Below, piece by piece: positions 11,305-23,700 of a stretch of DNA of 61,951 nucleotides. The notes beneath the pieces were generated by a model. It had not been told where the DNA came from. It did not search any database and was given only the letters and a program-made list of their open reading frames with translations. The stretch comes from Branchiostoma floridae. Its lineage: Eukaryota; Chordata; Leptocardii; Amphioxiformes; Branchiostomatidae. Numbering within the stretch: the stretch's first letter is position 1; every line of letters starts with the position of its first letter. The stretch covers positions 15,380,899 to 15,442,849 of the forward strand of contig NC_049981.1 of the NCBI RefSeq assembly GCF_000003815.2, given 5' to 3'. The position numbers were made by a program, and so were the translations under genes.

Positions 11305-14300
11305 ATGTATATTACATCTGGTATTGCAAGACCAAGGTCTGTAGATAGATTGTTGTCAATCCTATGGCAAATACAACAAATTCAGAACTTCTCAACCACA
11401 TGGTCAAACAGCCAATGGGAGTTCAGGAAACATTGGAGACATTTGAGGACAGCACACAGTCCTCACAAGTCTTCCTATTGGTCAGAGAGGTACATATATT
11501 CAGGACCTTTCACCAATCACATTGCAAACTCTTCAACTAATCAGAGTGCAAGCTCTTCAACCAATCAGAGGACAGGACCACCATGGAGGATTTTGTTCTT
11601 TGGAAGTGATGAATTTTCAGTGGAAGTTCTGAGGAAACTTCAGACTGACCAAACCAGGTAATGTAGCATCTAATTCAGTTTCCTGTCCGCCAGAGTCTAT
11701 TTCCTGCATGTATAAATCAGTTTGCAGATACAAAAAATAAGCTACAGCTTGCATTTGGGTTCTTTACCTGCATAAGTTTGACACCATAACCCTGATCAAG
11801 CTATCTCGTAGTCATACATGCTGATGGGGCTGCCAGCCAGCTTTCTGTCACCATCTGCAACAATGAATGCAATCCCTCCCAAATGTCCGAGCTGGAATCA
11901 AACCCCTGCTAATGTATGCACAGAATTTGACCCATACAGAAAAAACAACAACAGAAAAGTTGTGCTACCACTTTAACCACAAGGAATAATATCTACATTT
12001 TTTTTACTTATTAAATTCATCTGTTTTCTCCCAGAACCAAGTCTGCAGAGAGAGTTGTGGAGAAGTTAGAAGTGGTGTGTTCCCCAAAGAGAGTTCCCAT
12101 CAGGACATATGCAGATGAGCACCATTTACCCCTCCATGATTGGCCGTTGCAAAGATCATGTGACCAGTTTGATGTGGGCGTGGTGGCCTCTTTTGGCTTC
12201 CTCATCCCCAAAAGGATCATCAGACTTTTTCCACTGTAAGTATGATAATGAGAACTAAAAGGGACAGAAGAGGGGCATGATTCTATGGTTCTGTAAAGCC
12301 AGTTCAAAGTTTGAACTGTGCATAAGCAGTGTAATGTATTGTGACTAATGAGGCAAAGATGAAGGCACCTGAGAAAAGCATCAGGTATAGGCAAGAACAG
12401 TTTAGGGGCCTTCACCTTTTGACCTCATGCATGCACAGTTCAAACTATGAACAGCTTATTTTTTATTACATGTAGCACTAATCACCTATTAGTATTACAC
12501 AAATTTTTTGTTTAGGCCTATTCAGCTTAGATATTTTTCAGTTTTTGGAAGACTGTTGAAGCCAGTTTACATAACATTTCCACTATTCCAAACTGAATAC
12601 TATCTTTGAATGAGAGTTCTTTACTGAAATAGAGATCAATCAACTTTCCAAAATTTAGCTTGTCTTTTATTCAAGGAATTTCATATGAGAGAATACACTG
12701 ATGTCTTGTGTCACATAGGGACTGTAGACGCACACTTTGTGTCAACATCAATGTTGAGCTAAATGTTTGCCCCAATCTGTTTTTGTTTGTTTTTTAGCGG
12801 CATCCTTAACATCCATCCCAGCTTGCTGCCTCGATGGCGCGGGGCGTCGCCGGTGTTCCACACAATACTCCAGGGCGATGACGTCACAGGGGTCACAATC
12901 ATCCATATCACACCAAGGTACATCTCAACTACAGTCAGACCTGTACTAGTGACCCTCTCAGCATAAGGACCAACTGGTCATTGTGGACACTCTTTATTCA
13001 TTGACCCGAGCAAAATCGGTAGAAATAAAACCACTGCAAAAGATTAAAGAGTACGTTTGCTGCATTTTGTATTCTGTTTTACTGTATGTTCTATTTTTCA
13101 TGAAAGTCATGAAAAAAATTATTCACATTCATATTCACAAGTCAAATTCAGCCTCAGAAAGAATGTACATCATGTATAGATAAAAAGTTTTGTTGTTTGC
13201 AGGTTTGATGTTGGTCCAATCCTACAGCAGGAGTCTGTCTCTGTACCAGACAGATGCCATGCCATACAGCTGGGCAGTATGCTGTTTGACAAAGGAGCAG
13301 ATATGGTAACTGTCTATCATTTCATAGTGTGGAGTGTAGTAACTGTTATAGAAGTGACAAAAGTGTGGTAATCTTGACTGTAGTTGTAGTGATACTATGA
13401 TATCTGGTAGCACTGTGATACTGAGATAATGTTGAATGAAGAATAATGTTGTTGTGTTTACTCCTAGCTACTGCAGTGTCTCAGGAATCTGCCAGAGATG
13501 TTGGGGAATGCAGTAGAACAGCCTTCTAGTGGTGTTACAAATGGTATGACATGTCAGGGTAGAGTTTATGATCTGGCAGAATCACCACATCTGACAAAAG
13601 AGATTTGATCTAAGTCTTGAGATCACAGCCAGTCTCCCATGTATAAATCTTAACTTGTAAGTCCATCCATTGATCTAAAAGGACATGAATCAAAGTTAAA
13701 AAGTCCTGTCTTTAAGTGAATATCTTGAAATTGACTCAGATCTCTACCGGTAGAGTCAGCAATTTTGTCAGATTGCAATCTCTAACCTGGTATATGTAAG
13801 TTCATAGAATCAAGTGGATTATGAGCATACATTTACCATTAGTGGCTATGCATAGAAGCAGTTTATTATGCTCAAGGTACAAAACTTTTCTGACAATGCA
13901 TATCTTGAAAACGAGATACATTTTACTTTCCTGCCTTTGCTATTGCCTCTTTGTCATGACTAATTCTTGCACCCTTTTAGCACCAAAGTTATCTGTGGAC
14001 CAATCCTGGGTGAGGTGGGCAGAGCAGAGCTGTCAGGAGATTGACAGACTATGCAGGAGTGTGGGTCAAAAGGTACATACTCATTTATTTTCAAGCAGAT
14101 GTAAGGATTCCACTCAATTTCAGTGTTTTATTGACCATTAAAAGATAATGACAATGACAATGACAATGACAATGAAGTTTATTGCATATTCATGCCCTCC
14201 TAGGGCTAAATGCAGTAAGTCGCATACAAAGAGTCTGATAAGTAAGCTATTCTATGTTCTACTTACGACTATATTTCTACATGCTTCCTCCCTCTTCTTA

Positions 14301-15831
14301 AAACATGTGAAGACGAATTTACAGAGTTCTTCTATCAAATCGTAGTTAACTGATGTCATTATATAGTTGAAAAAGTCTTCTTTTGTTAGTTGTGCATATT
14401 TCTGTTTTGCAAGCGTAGTACTATTAACAAAGGTATTGCGTATATCTTTATACAGTGAGCATTCTAGAAGAAAGTGCGCTTCATCTTCTATATACCTATA
14501 GTTCTTATCACAAAACATACATAATCTATCATTTGGAGGAGTTCGGGTGTATCTACCGGCTTCAATTTGTAGAGGATGATCGCTGATCCTTAGTTTAGTC
14601 ATGGCTCGGCGATAGCTAAAATTTGTTATATCGAGGTATTTTTCTCTTTCATATGTATACTTGAATTTTCTGTAGGTTCTTAATTTATTCCCTTGGTTAA
14701 TAATATCACTAGGAATGAGTAGTACTAAGACACTGAGACTGAGCCAGATCATTACATTCTGCTTTCCGATTAGATGATTGAAATTCATAAAGACTTATTG
14801 GCTTCAGATTCTTGTTAATCATTTTTACCTCAAGATCTCTTAGAAGTCGTAATTGTCGTAAGATCATGTTTGAGGATCAAATAGTAAAAGTTTAAGTCAG
14901 GTTTTAAAAACTCCAACTTTTTACTTTGCAGTTGCCTTTGAGAAGCATGTGGAATGGCAGAACAGTGAAACTGATGGACATAATGGATCCTACTATTACT
15001 AAAGGTGAGTCATGTTAATGAATCCTCACATTTATCTTATTGATCTCATCCATGTGTCTCTGTCCTTTTTCCCATGGATTAATTAAATATTCATTAGAAT
15101 GTGGAGATATGGAGATGGTTTTTAATCATTTAATTACAGTGAAGTGAAAAAGAACAAAAATGAGATGAAGAATTACAAGTCAATTTGTTTACCTCCATTC
15201 TGAGGAAAGTCCATTACCATTACAAGACATAAGTCTTTTCTTAAGGGATCTGAATGATGACTTAATGTTTCAGATCTGGCCATCCCTGTATCAGACCCCA
15301 AACCTGGCAGTTCTCACTACCACAAACCAACCAACTCAGTCTGTATCAGGTGTAAGGTAGGTTTAACCATCCCATTCCAATCTACAGACGTTTATGTCTA
15401 GAACATTTTCACCACTTTCCCTATCAATCAACAAAAGTACAGCGACTTTGGTAAGGTCTACATGTATGACAACTACTTGCAGTACAGGTAAACACACATA
15501 TATGGATATCTATAGGTATGAATAATTCAACATATAGGGTCTAGCATGTCATTTACATGTACATGTAACAGCATTGCAGACAAATAGATCATACACATTG
15601 AATTGAAGACTACATTCTTTGGAGAATAATATTCTTTTCTTGTAAAGCATCAATGTTTTGTTGTCTTGCTATTGAAATGGAATGTTCTGTTGTGTGCAGG
15701 ATGGCTGGGTTGGGTTCAGAAGCATCCTTCTGAAGAAGACGCTCACAGCTCAGGAGTTCTACAATGGCTACCTGTCCAGGGGACATCTCAAGGATAAACT
15801 GTTTGAAAGTAGCTCATCAACAGCCAGCTGA
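11305..15831 (+). CDS. MTFMT: Methionyl-tRNA formyltransferase, mitochondrial
   Basis: Transfers a formyl group from 10-formyl-tetrahydrofolate to Met-tRNA(Met) for mitochondrial translation initiation. Nine coding exons: 11305-11657, 12035-12235, 12798-12917, 13203-13305, 13468-13543, 13981-14072, 14932-15004, 15274-15356, 15700-15831. All joins agree in phase and total 410 residues (human about 389). The first 90 or so residues are Arg/Ser/Thr/Asn-rich without acidic runs, fitting a mitochondrial targeting leader. [14 protein letters not shown] starts the formyltransferase fold. The signature [12 protein letters not shown] gives the catalytic Asn189 and His191, and RFDVGPIL gives Asp227. 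The C-terminal domain ends with [13 protein letters not shown] and FYNGYLSRG, as in animal orthologues. The ATG at 11305 is the first after an in-frame stop. AATAAA overlaps the stop region at 15833-15838. No damage is visible. Confidence 0.96.
12300..12452. mobile_element. MITE copy (TTTGAACTG...GCATGC family), MTFMT intron 2
   Basis: The ends are inverted: TTTGAACTGTGCATAA on the left and CATGCATGCACAGTTCAAAC on the right. The interior contains AAGAACAGTTTAGGGGCCTT and CACCTTTTGACCTCA, strings shared with copies at 29916-30102 and 45149-45331 and partly at 58612-58725. Confidence 0.7.
14147..14800 (-). mobile_element. LINE fragment, antisense in MTFMT intron 6
   Basis: On the minus strand a 178-codon frame (14788 to 14252) includes [20 protein letters not shown] followed by a CxxC...HxxxxC cluster (CMFC then HFLLEC). 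This is the zinc-binding tail found after reverse transcriptase in many LINE ORF2 proteins. Downstream on that strand comes a GGGCATGAATATGCAATAAA-like tail and a (TCATTG)n hexamer repeat at 14147-14176, the 3' end style of LINEs with microsatellite tails. The catalytic RT part is absent. Confidence 0.78.
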
Positions 15832-16156
15832 CAATAAACAGAAACACCACAAATGAAGACACTCGATGTCATTCCTTAAGTTTAGTGGGAATCAAATTTA
15901 GATTGTATAGAAACCTGTGATGAAAATGACAAGACAACAAAGTTCCTTTGTCTGCCACTAAATAGTGAATAACAAGTTTGTTTGCACACCAACAAATAGT
16001 TGATTCCTAGATAATGTTTCAGTAACAATCTGTCACCTATTCATGAACCATGATGAGAGAGGAATGTAAACCCTGTCATGTTTGGGACCACATTCTTCAC
16101 ACTTCAGCAGCAACACATAGCTGCAATGTGAAGAAGAACCAATCTTGGAATGTGAC
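15832..16156. other. MTFMT 3' UTR
   Basis: AATAAA at 15833-15838 sits directly on the stop codon, too close to serve comfortably alone, so the 3' UTR probably extends further. No other element was seen before the hAT-type MITE. Confidence 0.45.
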
Positions 16157-16496
16157 CAGGGCTCTAGCCAGCGTCCGTTTTTCCGTCAATTGACGGAAAT
16201 TTGCTGCGTCTGACGGAAAATTTTTAAAACCAATCCGTCAACCTTGACAGACAAAAATCCTTGGTGGAAGCTACAGACGGCTTGGGGACGCTGTCCACGA
16301 CTGTAAAAGCCACACACTGTTTGCTTTGCTATTGTTATGATTGTTGAGAATGTGTGTCGGCGCCCTTTCGCATACGATAATCTCATTAAAACCCGTTTTT
16401 CAAGGTCTCAGTTCAGTCATTTTTATTAATTTTCGCGGTTTTCGCGACGATTGTAATTGGCTGACGGAAAAAAATTTCGAGCTGGCTAAAGCCCTG
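16157..16496. mobile_element. hAT-type MITE, 340 bp, perfect 8-bp target duplication
   Basis: The ends are CAGGGCTCTAGCCAGC and its inverse GCTGGCTAAAGCCCTG. Immediately outside, AATGTGAC occurs on both sides (16149-16156 and 16497-16504). CAGGG termini with an 8-bp duplication are the hallmark of hAT elements. The repeated internal motif TGACGGAAA appears in both orientations near each end, typical of subterminal transposase-binding repeats. There is no coding capacity. Confidence 0.9.
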
Positions 16497-16504
16497 AATG
16501 TGAC

Positions 16505-18360
16505 AGACAGTCATTGAAGCATTGGCTTCATATTAACTCCTTGGTTGTACCAAAAAAAAAATTGCTATCCAGTGACATACAACCCTGATTAAGCTAGTCA
16601 AATCAAAGTTACAATTTTTTTCTTTCAAACTTCACAACTGTAATTGTCACATGATGTAAAATTCTTGTTGCCAATGTTTTACAATATAGACTACCATGTT
16701 CAACACAGCCATTGTAAGAGATAAGACTGAAACAAATCAAAATGTTGCATTTGCAGCCTCGAGCCATCTTACAAGTGTGCCAGTTTAAAGTTTAACTTTA
16801 ATTTTCAACAGAAAAAAAGGGACTCTACAGGAGAAGTATTGAAGAACTCTTGAGTCTTGACTTACCCAATTTTCATGTTGGAACTTACAGTTCAGCTTTG
16901 ATACAGAAAGACTTTTACCACCACAGATGAACTTTTATACCTGTCATAGATATGTCAATATATAGAGCAGACTTATCCTTTGAGTCTTTTCCCACGTCAG
17001 TCACCCCACAGTAAGTCTGGAATGTTGGCTTGAGTCCTACATCTAAGATGTCTATCCTTGGGAGTCTCCTTAAGTCTGTCTGATGTAACTGCAGGGAAAG
17101 GAGATCTGTTCAAGTACAACACACAGTGGTATGTGGTGTGTTATGTAACATTGGGACAAACCAAAAGCTCGAGGGGGTACACATGGCAGCTGAGTGGCAG
17201 ATAGAAGTATTATTTTGTATAAGTCATTGAAATTCGTAACATGGTTCAAGAACAAAGTACAATCTAAACTATACATTTGATATGTCTATGACGTAATGTT
17301 CAAACAGGTCAAACCTTAGTCACCCATTCTTTTTATTAATGATAATAAGAGTTTGTTTAGTGTATTTCTAGCTCTTTCTGAAAACTCTTGCCATTCTGTA
17401 AAATATTCAGTTACATGGATATGAGAAGTAATTTTCGAACTTCTCTTGAACTTTTCTGTCATTCATCTCTGTGCTTCATAGCGACTCTTTAATGCATTCT
17501 GAAGAGAAAAAAGGATATCCCTTATGATAATGGTTCATTATCATCATCGCCATTGCCTGATGGCATGTTCTTCCTAATTACAATGACAGATGTGCAATTC
17601 TATCTGTAAAGGCCAATACATAAATTGATTTGACACGATATATTTACAAGGGCTTGTGTTATCAAACCTAACATGTACACACCCCGGGTCGGGTACGCTC
17701 TGTGGTGACGTTCAGGAATCCCACGTTCCAAGCAGATGTTGGGGTAAAAAAAAAGTTTTTTTGACAGGCTGTTTTTTTCTGACCCATTTCTGGTAAACGG
17801 GCACAGTGAGGGGCTACGCCCCGTTTTTTTCTCTAGTAGGGCTCCTTCTTCAGCCATTTTGTACAGATGTTTTGTTGAGTACTTACTCTTTACACAACTG
17901 TTATATTTCCCCCGATCGAATGTCTATCGCCTTTGGTGCATTTCTGACTGGTTAACATTGTACTGCGGCCACAGGTGTCGCTGCTTACAGATGCAGTCCC
18001 AATCGTTGAGTACTGGGTAGATTACTGAAAGAGAAAACAGCAGATCAGAAAACGATTTTCTAGCCCAACATCTGCTTGACGATTACAGGAATCCCAACTT
18101 TGCGATACCCGAGAGGTCCTGTGACGTCACGGACCGTCCCAGCTGTCAGTCACAAGACTCCAGCCGGTGAAAACAAGGAGAGGAGCTTTACGGTTTAGCG
18201 CCGATCCAGAAACCTTGTCGTAACGTGGTAAAACAGCGTTCTTCGCGCAGTACACAGGAGAACACTGCATCGCGTTGTTCGTGTCCTTTTCGTGGATGTT
18301 CGTGAGACTTCCGTACATATTGGGGTTAGTGCGCAGCTTCTCGTCGGTCAACATCAAACT
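16505..18360. other. Intergenic, no gene seen
   Basis: AT-rich spacer between MTFMT and the orphan exons near 18.5 kb. Short open frames lack splice context and protein-like composition. A GC-richer patch near 18050-18360, with CpGs and short inverted strings, may be promoter sequence for the exon at 18360-18458, but no clear core element is visible. Confidence 0.45.
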
Positions 18361-18533
18361 GATACCGACCTCTGCCTCACGTCTGTACAGTTCTGCACAC
18401 GCCTGTGATAAACCTCGGGTAACTGGAGCAACATGGCGTGACTAACCGTGTGGCAAAGGTGGGTACCAATATCAATGCTACCAGTGACTCACTTTTTTAT
18501 ACTGTCTGGCTTTTTTGTAGGAAACAGAGAACG

Positions 18534-18861
18534 ATGGCGACTGGTACTGACGACATGACACGTAGATGCTCCTATATTTGGATGATGACCATGTTACTGT
18601 GGAATGTAAGCATGGGTTACAGATGGAGACAACTGGTATAGTAGTATAAAGACCTGCAAGCCCCGATCAATGGCAGTGGTAGCCTTTTCCGACTCTCTTG
18701 TGTGATAAGTTTTGAGCCAAATAACAACAAGTATATTGCAGATTCATTCCCTTTGGCTAATTGCAGATGAACACGATAGTGTACGAGCATCAGGTTAATG
18801 ATAAAACAGACAATGAAGATCAAACTACGTCGCTAGTCTATGATAAACTTCTAAATCTACT
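18534..18861 (+). CDS. Orphan 5' exons with a possible signal peptide; rest of gene not found
   Basis: A leader exon ends at 18458 (GCAAAG|GTGGGT). A second exon begins after TTTTTTGTAG at 18521, with ATG at 18534, and ends at 18605 in TGGAAT|GTAAGC. A third runs 18767-18861 between TAATTGCAG and CTACT|GTAAGT. The joined frame is open for 55 codons in matching phase. It starts with a short polar stretch and a hydrophobic run (SYIWMMTMLLW), then an acidic stretch ending TTSLVYDKLLNL. That last motif resembles the start of the mature extracellular domain of Cys-loop ligand-gated channels, but no later exon of that family was found before the BTB-Kelch gene. The family is therefore a guess. It could be a truncated or nested gene. 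Confidence 0.4.
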
Positions 18862-20665
18862 GTAAGTTTGACCTCTATGGAAGTATTGGAAAATAAAAAG
18901 CCAGTGTTCAATAATCAATTGGTTTGGTCATTTCAAAAAGAAGATTATTTTCTGTAGATTTCCGAACCTAGAAAATTTCTTCCTGCATCGAATTGGGGAC
19001 AATTAGTATGAAATGTATTTCATTTTCATTTGTCACACTTTGTTAACTTTTAAGATATACAAATTTTGCTGCTCTACACTGTTATTTATTAAAAGGAATC
19101 GGAAACATGTTGTGTTGTACTTACGAAACTGATTCACCTTCAAACGTTACGTAGTGCATGTAGTTTAAGGAAGAAAATTCACCAGAGCAACAAGTCGGCA
19201 AAGGTGGATTTGTTGACAAGTAAACATTTGTTAATGCAAAACTTTCACAAATTGCCGTAAGATTTACAATAATTCCACATAGATGATTATGTTAATGCCA
19301 AAAATCTATCCTTATTTTATAAATTTCTTTCACCCTGTATTTTATTTCCTGCAATGAGTACCACACTGTGGCAATACAAATATTCCTGTCATGTCGTCAG
19401 AAACTTTTAGTCTCATGACCATACTCACGTACTACCACCCATGGCCCAGCATACATAACGTTAGCAATACTGTTACATAGTGTTCAAAACGAAAGGTTTT
19501 GCAGTGACTAGCTATAATATGTCAAAGATTGAGGCAGTGTTTTAGATTTACAATAATAAGTGGATAACCTTTTAACATTTTTATCGACTATAAGGGACAG
19601 AAAATGAGCGGTGCAGATAAAATGTCTCTGGTGCAGATAATTTCTAATGTGTTTGTAAACGGCTAGGAGTTCTCGGGAATTAATTTGGAGCTTTCATTGG
19701 TTGGATAACTTGAAGAACAGATATTAAATGAATACGTGTTCGCAGTCGCAGTCGAGGCAAGGGTCCAGGTGAGTAGAACAGGTATTTACGCCCTGATTTG
19801 AAGTTGTGAAGAGGGCCGCGAAAACTGAACCACCGTGAATATAACTCAACATTCACCCGGTATGCAGAAAAAGCATTTCGAGCCCTGATAAGTCATATTA
19901 GAGAACACCATCCCACTGTAGCGAGTCTATATAGGTCGCAAGTTTGTTGCGATGCTTGTTTTATATTTGGTTACAGCCACAAATAGATCCTCCCTGCTTC
20001 CTATGGCCACGTAGGTGATGGAGGTCAACCAGATATGCCCGGCATCTTCCCACCACAATAAGTTATGTACCATATGGTTCCTAAACAAACACATATATCC
20101 ATTACAGCAAGGCACCATCAGAAACTCAAATGTTTACAATGTAGCCACAGGCGTTCATGAGGTTTTGCCAACTGGGATTATTTTGGCGCTTGGCCTTGTT
20201 TTTCCGCTGGTCAGCATGATTATGTTAATGTAAACAAAATGCTCGTTGTCTCTCGAACTACTTAGGGAACTCTTTGACCAGTGTCTTCAGGTTGGTGGTA
20301 ACACTAGTTAAGATTTATTCGCTTTGTACCGATATTCGTTGCTTTCAAAAACTGGTTATCGGGGGAGTCTGCTTAATACATGCTGGTGATACCAACAGCA
20401 TTGCGAGCCCTTGAGAGATTCGAGCCTATGATATAAATATAAAACAGAAATGTAACATTTGTGCGAGTCTTACCGAAAATCGCAACGAATAAAGCTAAAC
20501 AAGCGTTAACTCTTTGTACTTCGCATTCAACTGATTAGAAAATAATTTAGAACAGGTCAGTATTGTCCAGATAAAGGTAACAGAAACGGTCGGCGGGTAA
20601 TTATTGGCTTTTATCACAAATGACTTAGATGATATGTTTCGATTGACACTGACCTTATTCTTCAG
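18862..20665. other. Spacer with candidate leader exon of the BTB-Kelch gene
   Basis: Mostly AT-rich. A plausible non-coding leader exon ends at 19768 (GGTCCAG|GTGAGT), below a CATTGGTTGG (inverted CCAAT) at about 19695. It would splice to the acceptor at 20665 (TTCTTCAG|TTGTG) in front of the Kelch ATG. No coding exon following the orphan exons at 18.5-18.9 kb could be recognised here. Confidence 0.35.
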
Positions 20666-20700
20666 TTGTGTTCGTTGCCGTGATTGGCTGTGCGGTTGGC

Positions 20701-23700
20701 ATGGCAACGTATGACGACTTGGAGGGCCCTTCGCCCTTGCAGAGGACGACGAAGACGAGACTGCAGCAGCTGGTGTACTCGTCGTTTGCTGACTTCCGCA
20801 AAGAAAACCTGCTCTACGACACGAAACTTGTCGTCGGTGAAGAAGAATTCCGTGCACACAAGTAGGACGGTCATTCAGAGTTATATATTTAGTCTTTACT
20901 TTTGACATTCTCAAAGAAGATTGTGTTTTCGACCCCGTTTATTAATGGGCAGCACGACTCAATGCACTGTTGATGGACCTTTATGAAACGTTAGGTGTCC
21001 GACAATTGTAAGCTCCATGCGCTCCATTATATGTCTTTCGGGGCTCTATACAGTAATTCCATTTATCATATCTTGAGTCTGTACTCAACCAGCTCCAGGA
21101 GTACAGAATAGCAGCGTGTTTTTTTTTACATTTTGTGATTTTGTTGTTGTTTCGACAGAATTCTCTTAGCAGCTTGCAGCAAGTACTTCTTCAGCTACTT
21201 CAAGAACTCTGGAAATGACGTCAACTCCGTTTCCGTTGTGGACTTGACCAAATTTCGGGAGATCACCCCAGAAGGAATCCGTGTCGCCTTGGACTTCATG
21301 TACGAGGGCAAACTTCCGGAGCCGGGCGACGACAACTTGCAGAAGAAATTCCGCGCCACGAAGGAATTCCTGAGAATTCCACTCTATACGGACTACTGTG
21401 ACGTCGTCAATGAAGACGTGCTGCGAGATCTTAGAGAATTCGTCCAATACTCGCTCCAGAGTTTTCGCTCACAGAAAGTTTTCTTTGACATTACGATAAA
21501 GACCAAGGGGAAAAAGTTTCGAGCCCACAGAATTCTTCTGGCAGCTTGCAGTCGGTATTTTAGGTCGATGTTCACCTTAAACTTTAAAGAGGGCAAAGAA
21601 CATGAGATAAATTTAGCAGACGTACCTACTCAAGTGTCCGTCCGGTCACTCAAGGACTTAATCGAACTCATTTACACGGGAGAAATAGAAATAAATGTAG
21701 ACAATTTCGAGGAACTTTTGACAGCTTCGTTCTTCCTACAAATGGAGTTTCCGCAGGACCTGTGTGCCAAGTTCATCGCGGCTAACATTGACCTTGAGAA
21801 CTGTGCAGACGTGTTGAGGTTAGCCGAGGGGTATGGGATGGAAGAGGTCATAAAGGCAGCGTATTACTTTATGCAGGTACGTTTAACTATGATACTGTGG
21901 GATAAGCTCCTAGGCCTGATTCTAATTAGTTGGTAACTGGAAGATTCCTGTTCAATACTGGGTAGGGCATCTTGGTTGGGACTGCATCTGTCTTTCGGAA
22001 GGGACGCAACATGGGGGTCCCGTGTTAGAGTAGGTGCCAAGAGCATGTTAATAGGGGAAGGGCTGGCCTGGTAACGCTCCTAGGTTGCTCTGCCGTGCTG
22101 GGAGCGTTACCTTTATGCCCAGATTTATCATCGCACATCGAGGCCAGAAAAAACACCCTTTGCTGGCCCGATGAATGGTTGCCAGGCTACACTGTACCAC
22201 TATAGGGATACTTGAAAAAGCAGCATCCTTCGCCTTAGACGACAATGGAGAATAAAACTATGCTGTTTTAATGCTCCAGGAAAACTACGACGAACTTTCC
22301 CAGACAGATCACTACAAGCGTCTCCCTGAGGACCTGGCGGGGCTGCTGGGGTTCCTGCCGCGGAAACAGCTGGCTGGCATCGCCTACAGACAGTCCAACT
22401 ACCAGTCTGCCTTCAACTCACCAGACATCGTGCTGTACGATGACAAGAAATGGAAGTACTACTTCGACTCGAGGTGGGTTGTTAGCACGCGCGCATACTA
22501 TCATATAGCCAGGCGCCGCAGACCAATCAGAAGGCCCCATTTCACGTTGGTTATGATTCATAGATTCAGACCAGCTCGGAGTGTATCGCTCCTTCTGATT
22601 GGTCAGAATGAATCGACACCAGCACCGATGGTTTTATTAGGTGGTTATCAGCAAAGGACTAGGCGTTATGACACAATATACACCTCAGGGCGGGTCATTA
22701 AATCAAGAAAATTAGGATGTTCCAATTTCTCCTGACAAAAAAGCTTGCCATCCGGGGCCTTGCCTGTGGAAGAGATGCTATAAGTGCTTTGGCCACATTT
22801 CCAAGACCCCCTTCCAAACCGGGTCCAACCGAGCTGTTTCCGTGAATGACAAACAAGACTGCATATCAATATATGTATTATCATTTTATGCTCATGACCT
22901 TTTTCTTGCATTTTGTTAGTCTAGTCGTCTTTTACACGCTTCTTCACAATCATATTTTGTTTGATTTTTTTGTTCATAAAATAAACATGCCAAAGGCTTC
23001 CAACTCTTCAACATCACTAACGCAGCAGTCGGCTCTTGTAATTTCCCCAGTATATTCCCCAGGTTCACGTCCTTGCCGAAAGAGATCGCTGACACGGCCA
23101 CGTTTGAGGTCGCAGTACTTGACAACATCATTTACGTCATCGGTGGCTTCCGCTTCCACGACAAGAGGAGGGATTTTCTTCCAACCAATGAGGTTCGACT
23201 TTGGTTTTTATACCTTGTTACTTCCGTCACAGAGGTATCATTTTGTTTCTATATGCTTGCTTCTCTTGGTGTGTGTCCCGAGTGGTTTGAATAAGGTACT
23301 GTAGGGTGACAGGATGTGAGGCGTAAGATGGTGTGATTGGAGTCTTGTAAGATGGGGACGTTGACTTGGCCCTGCTCTGACGTTGGTCTCACAGGCTGAC
23401 AAGAAAATGCACAGACATAATTAACCAGAAATTCACAATGATGAATAAAACCAGATATTCACAAAAATGTTTTCAGGTATGAGATATCCTTTGGAATGTT
23501 TCTATCATGAGGGTGGGAGGGTAAGAATTCAAGTCCCGCCGGAGACGATCCTGAGGGATTACATTTGTCTTTTCGATGAGGACATCAACCCGCGGCCCCA
23601 ATAATTAAGGAGCCTCAGCGCAAATCTTTACACGACAGAGTAGGGTGAGCCGGTGTGCTTGGCTGGAAATAAAACAGCCGTAGCTAAGTCACATTGCACT

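Noticed and set aside
20668-20700. Upstream GTG start for the BTB-Kelch protein
   Set aside because: Animal start codons are rarely GTG, and an ATG with good context follows at 20701 within the same exon.
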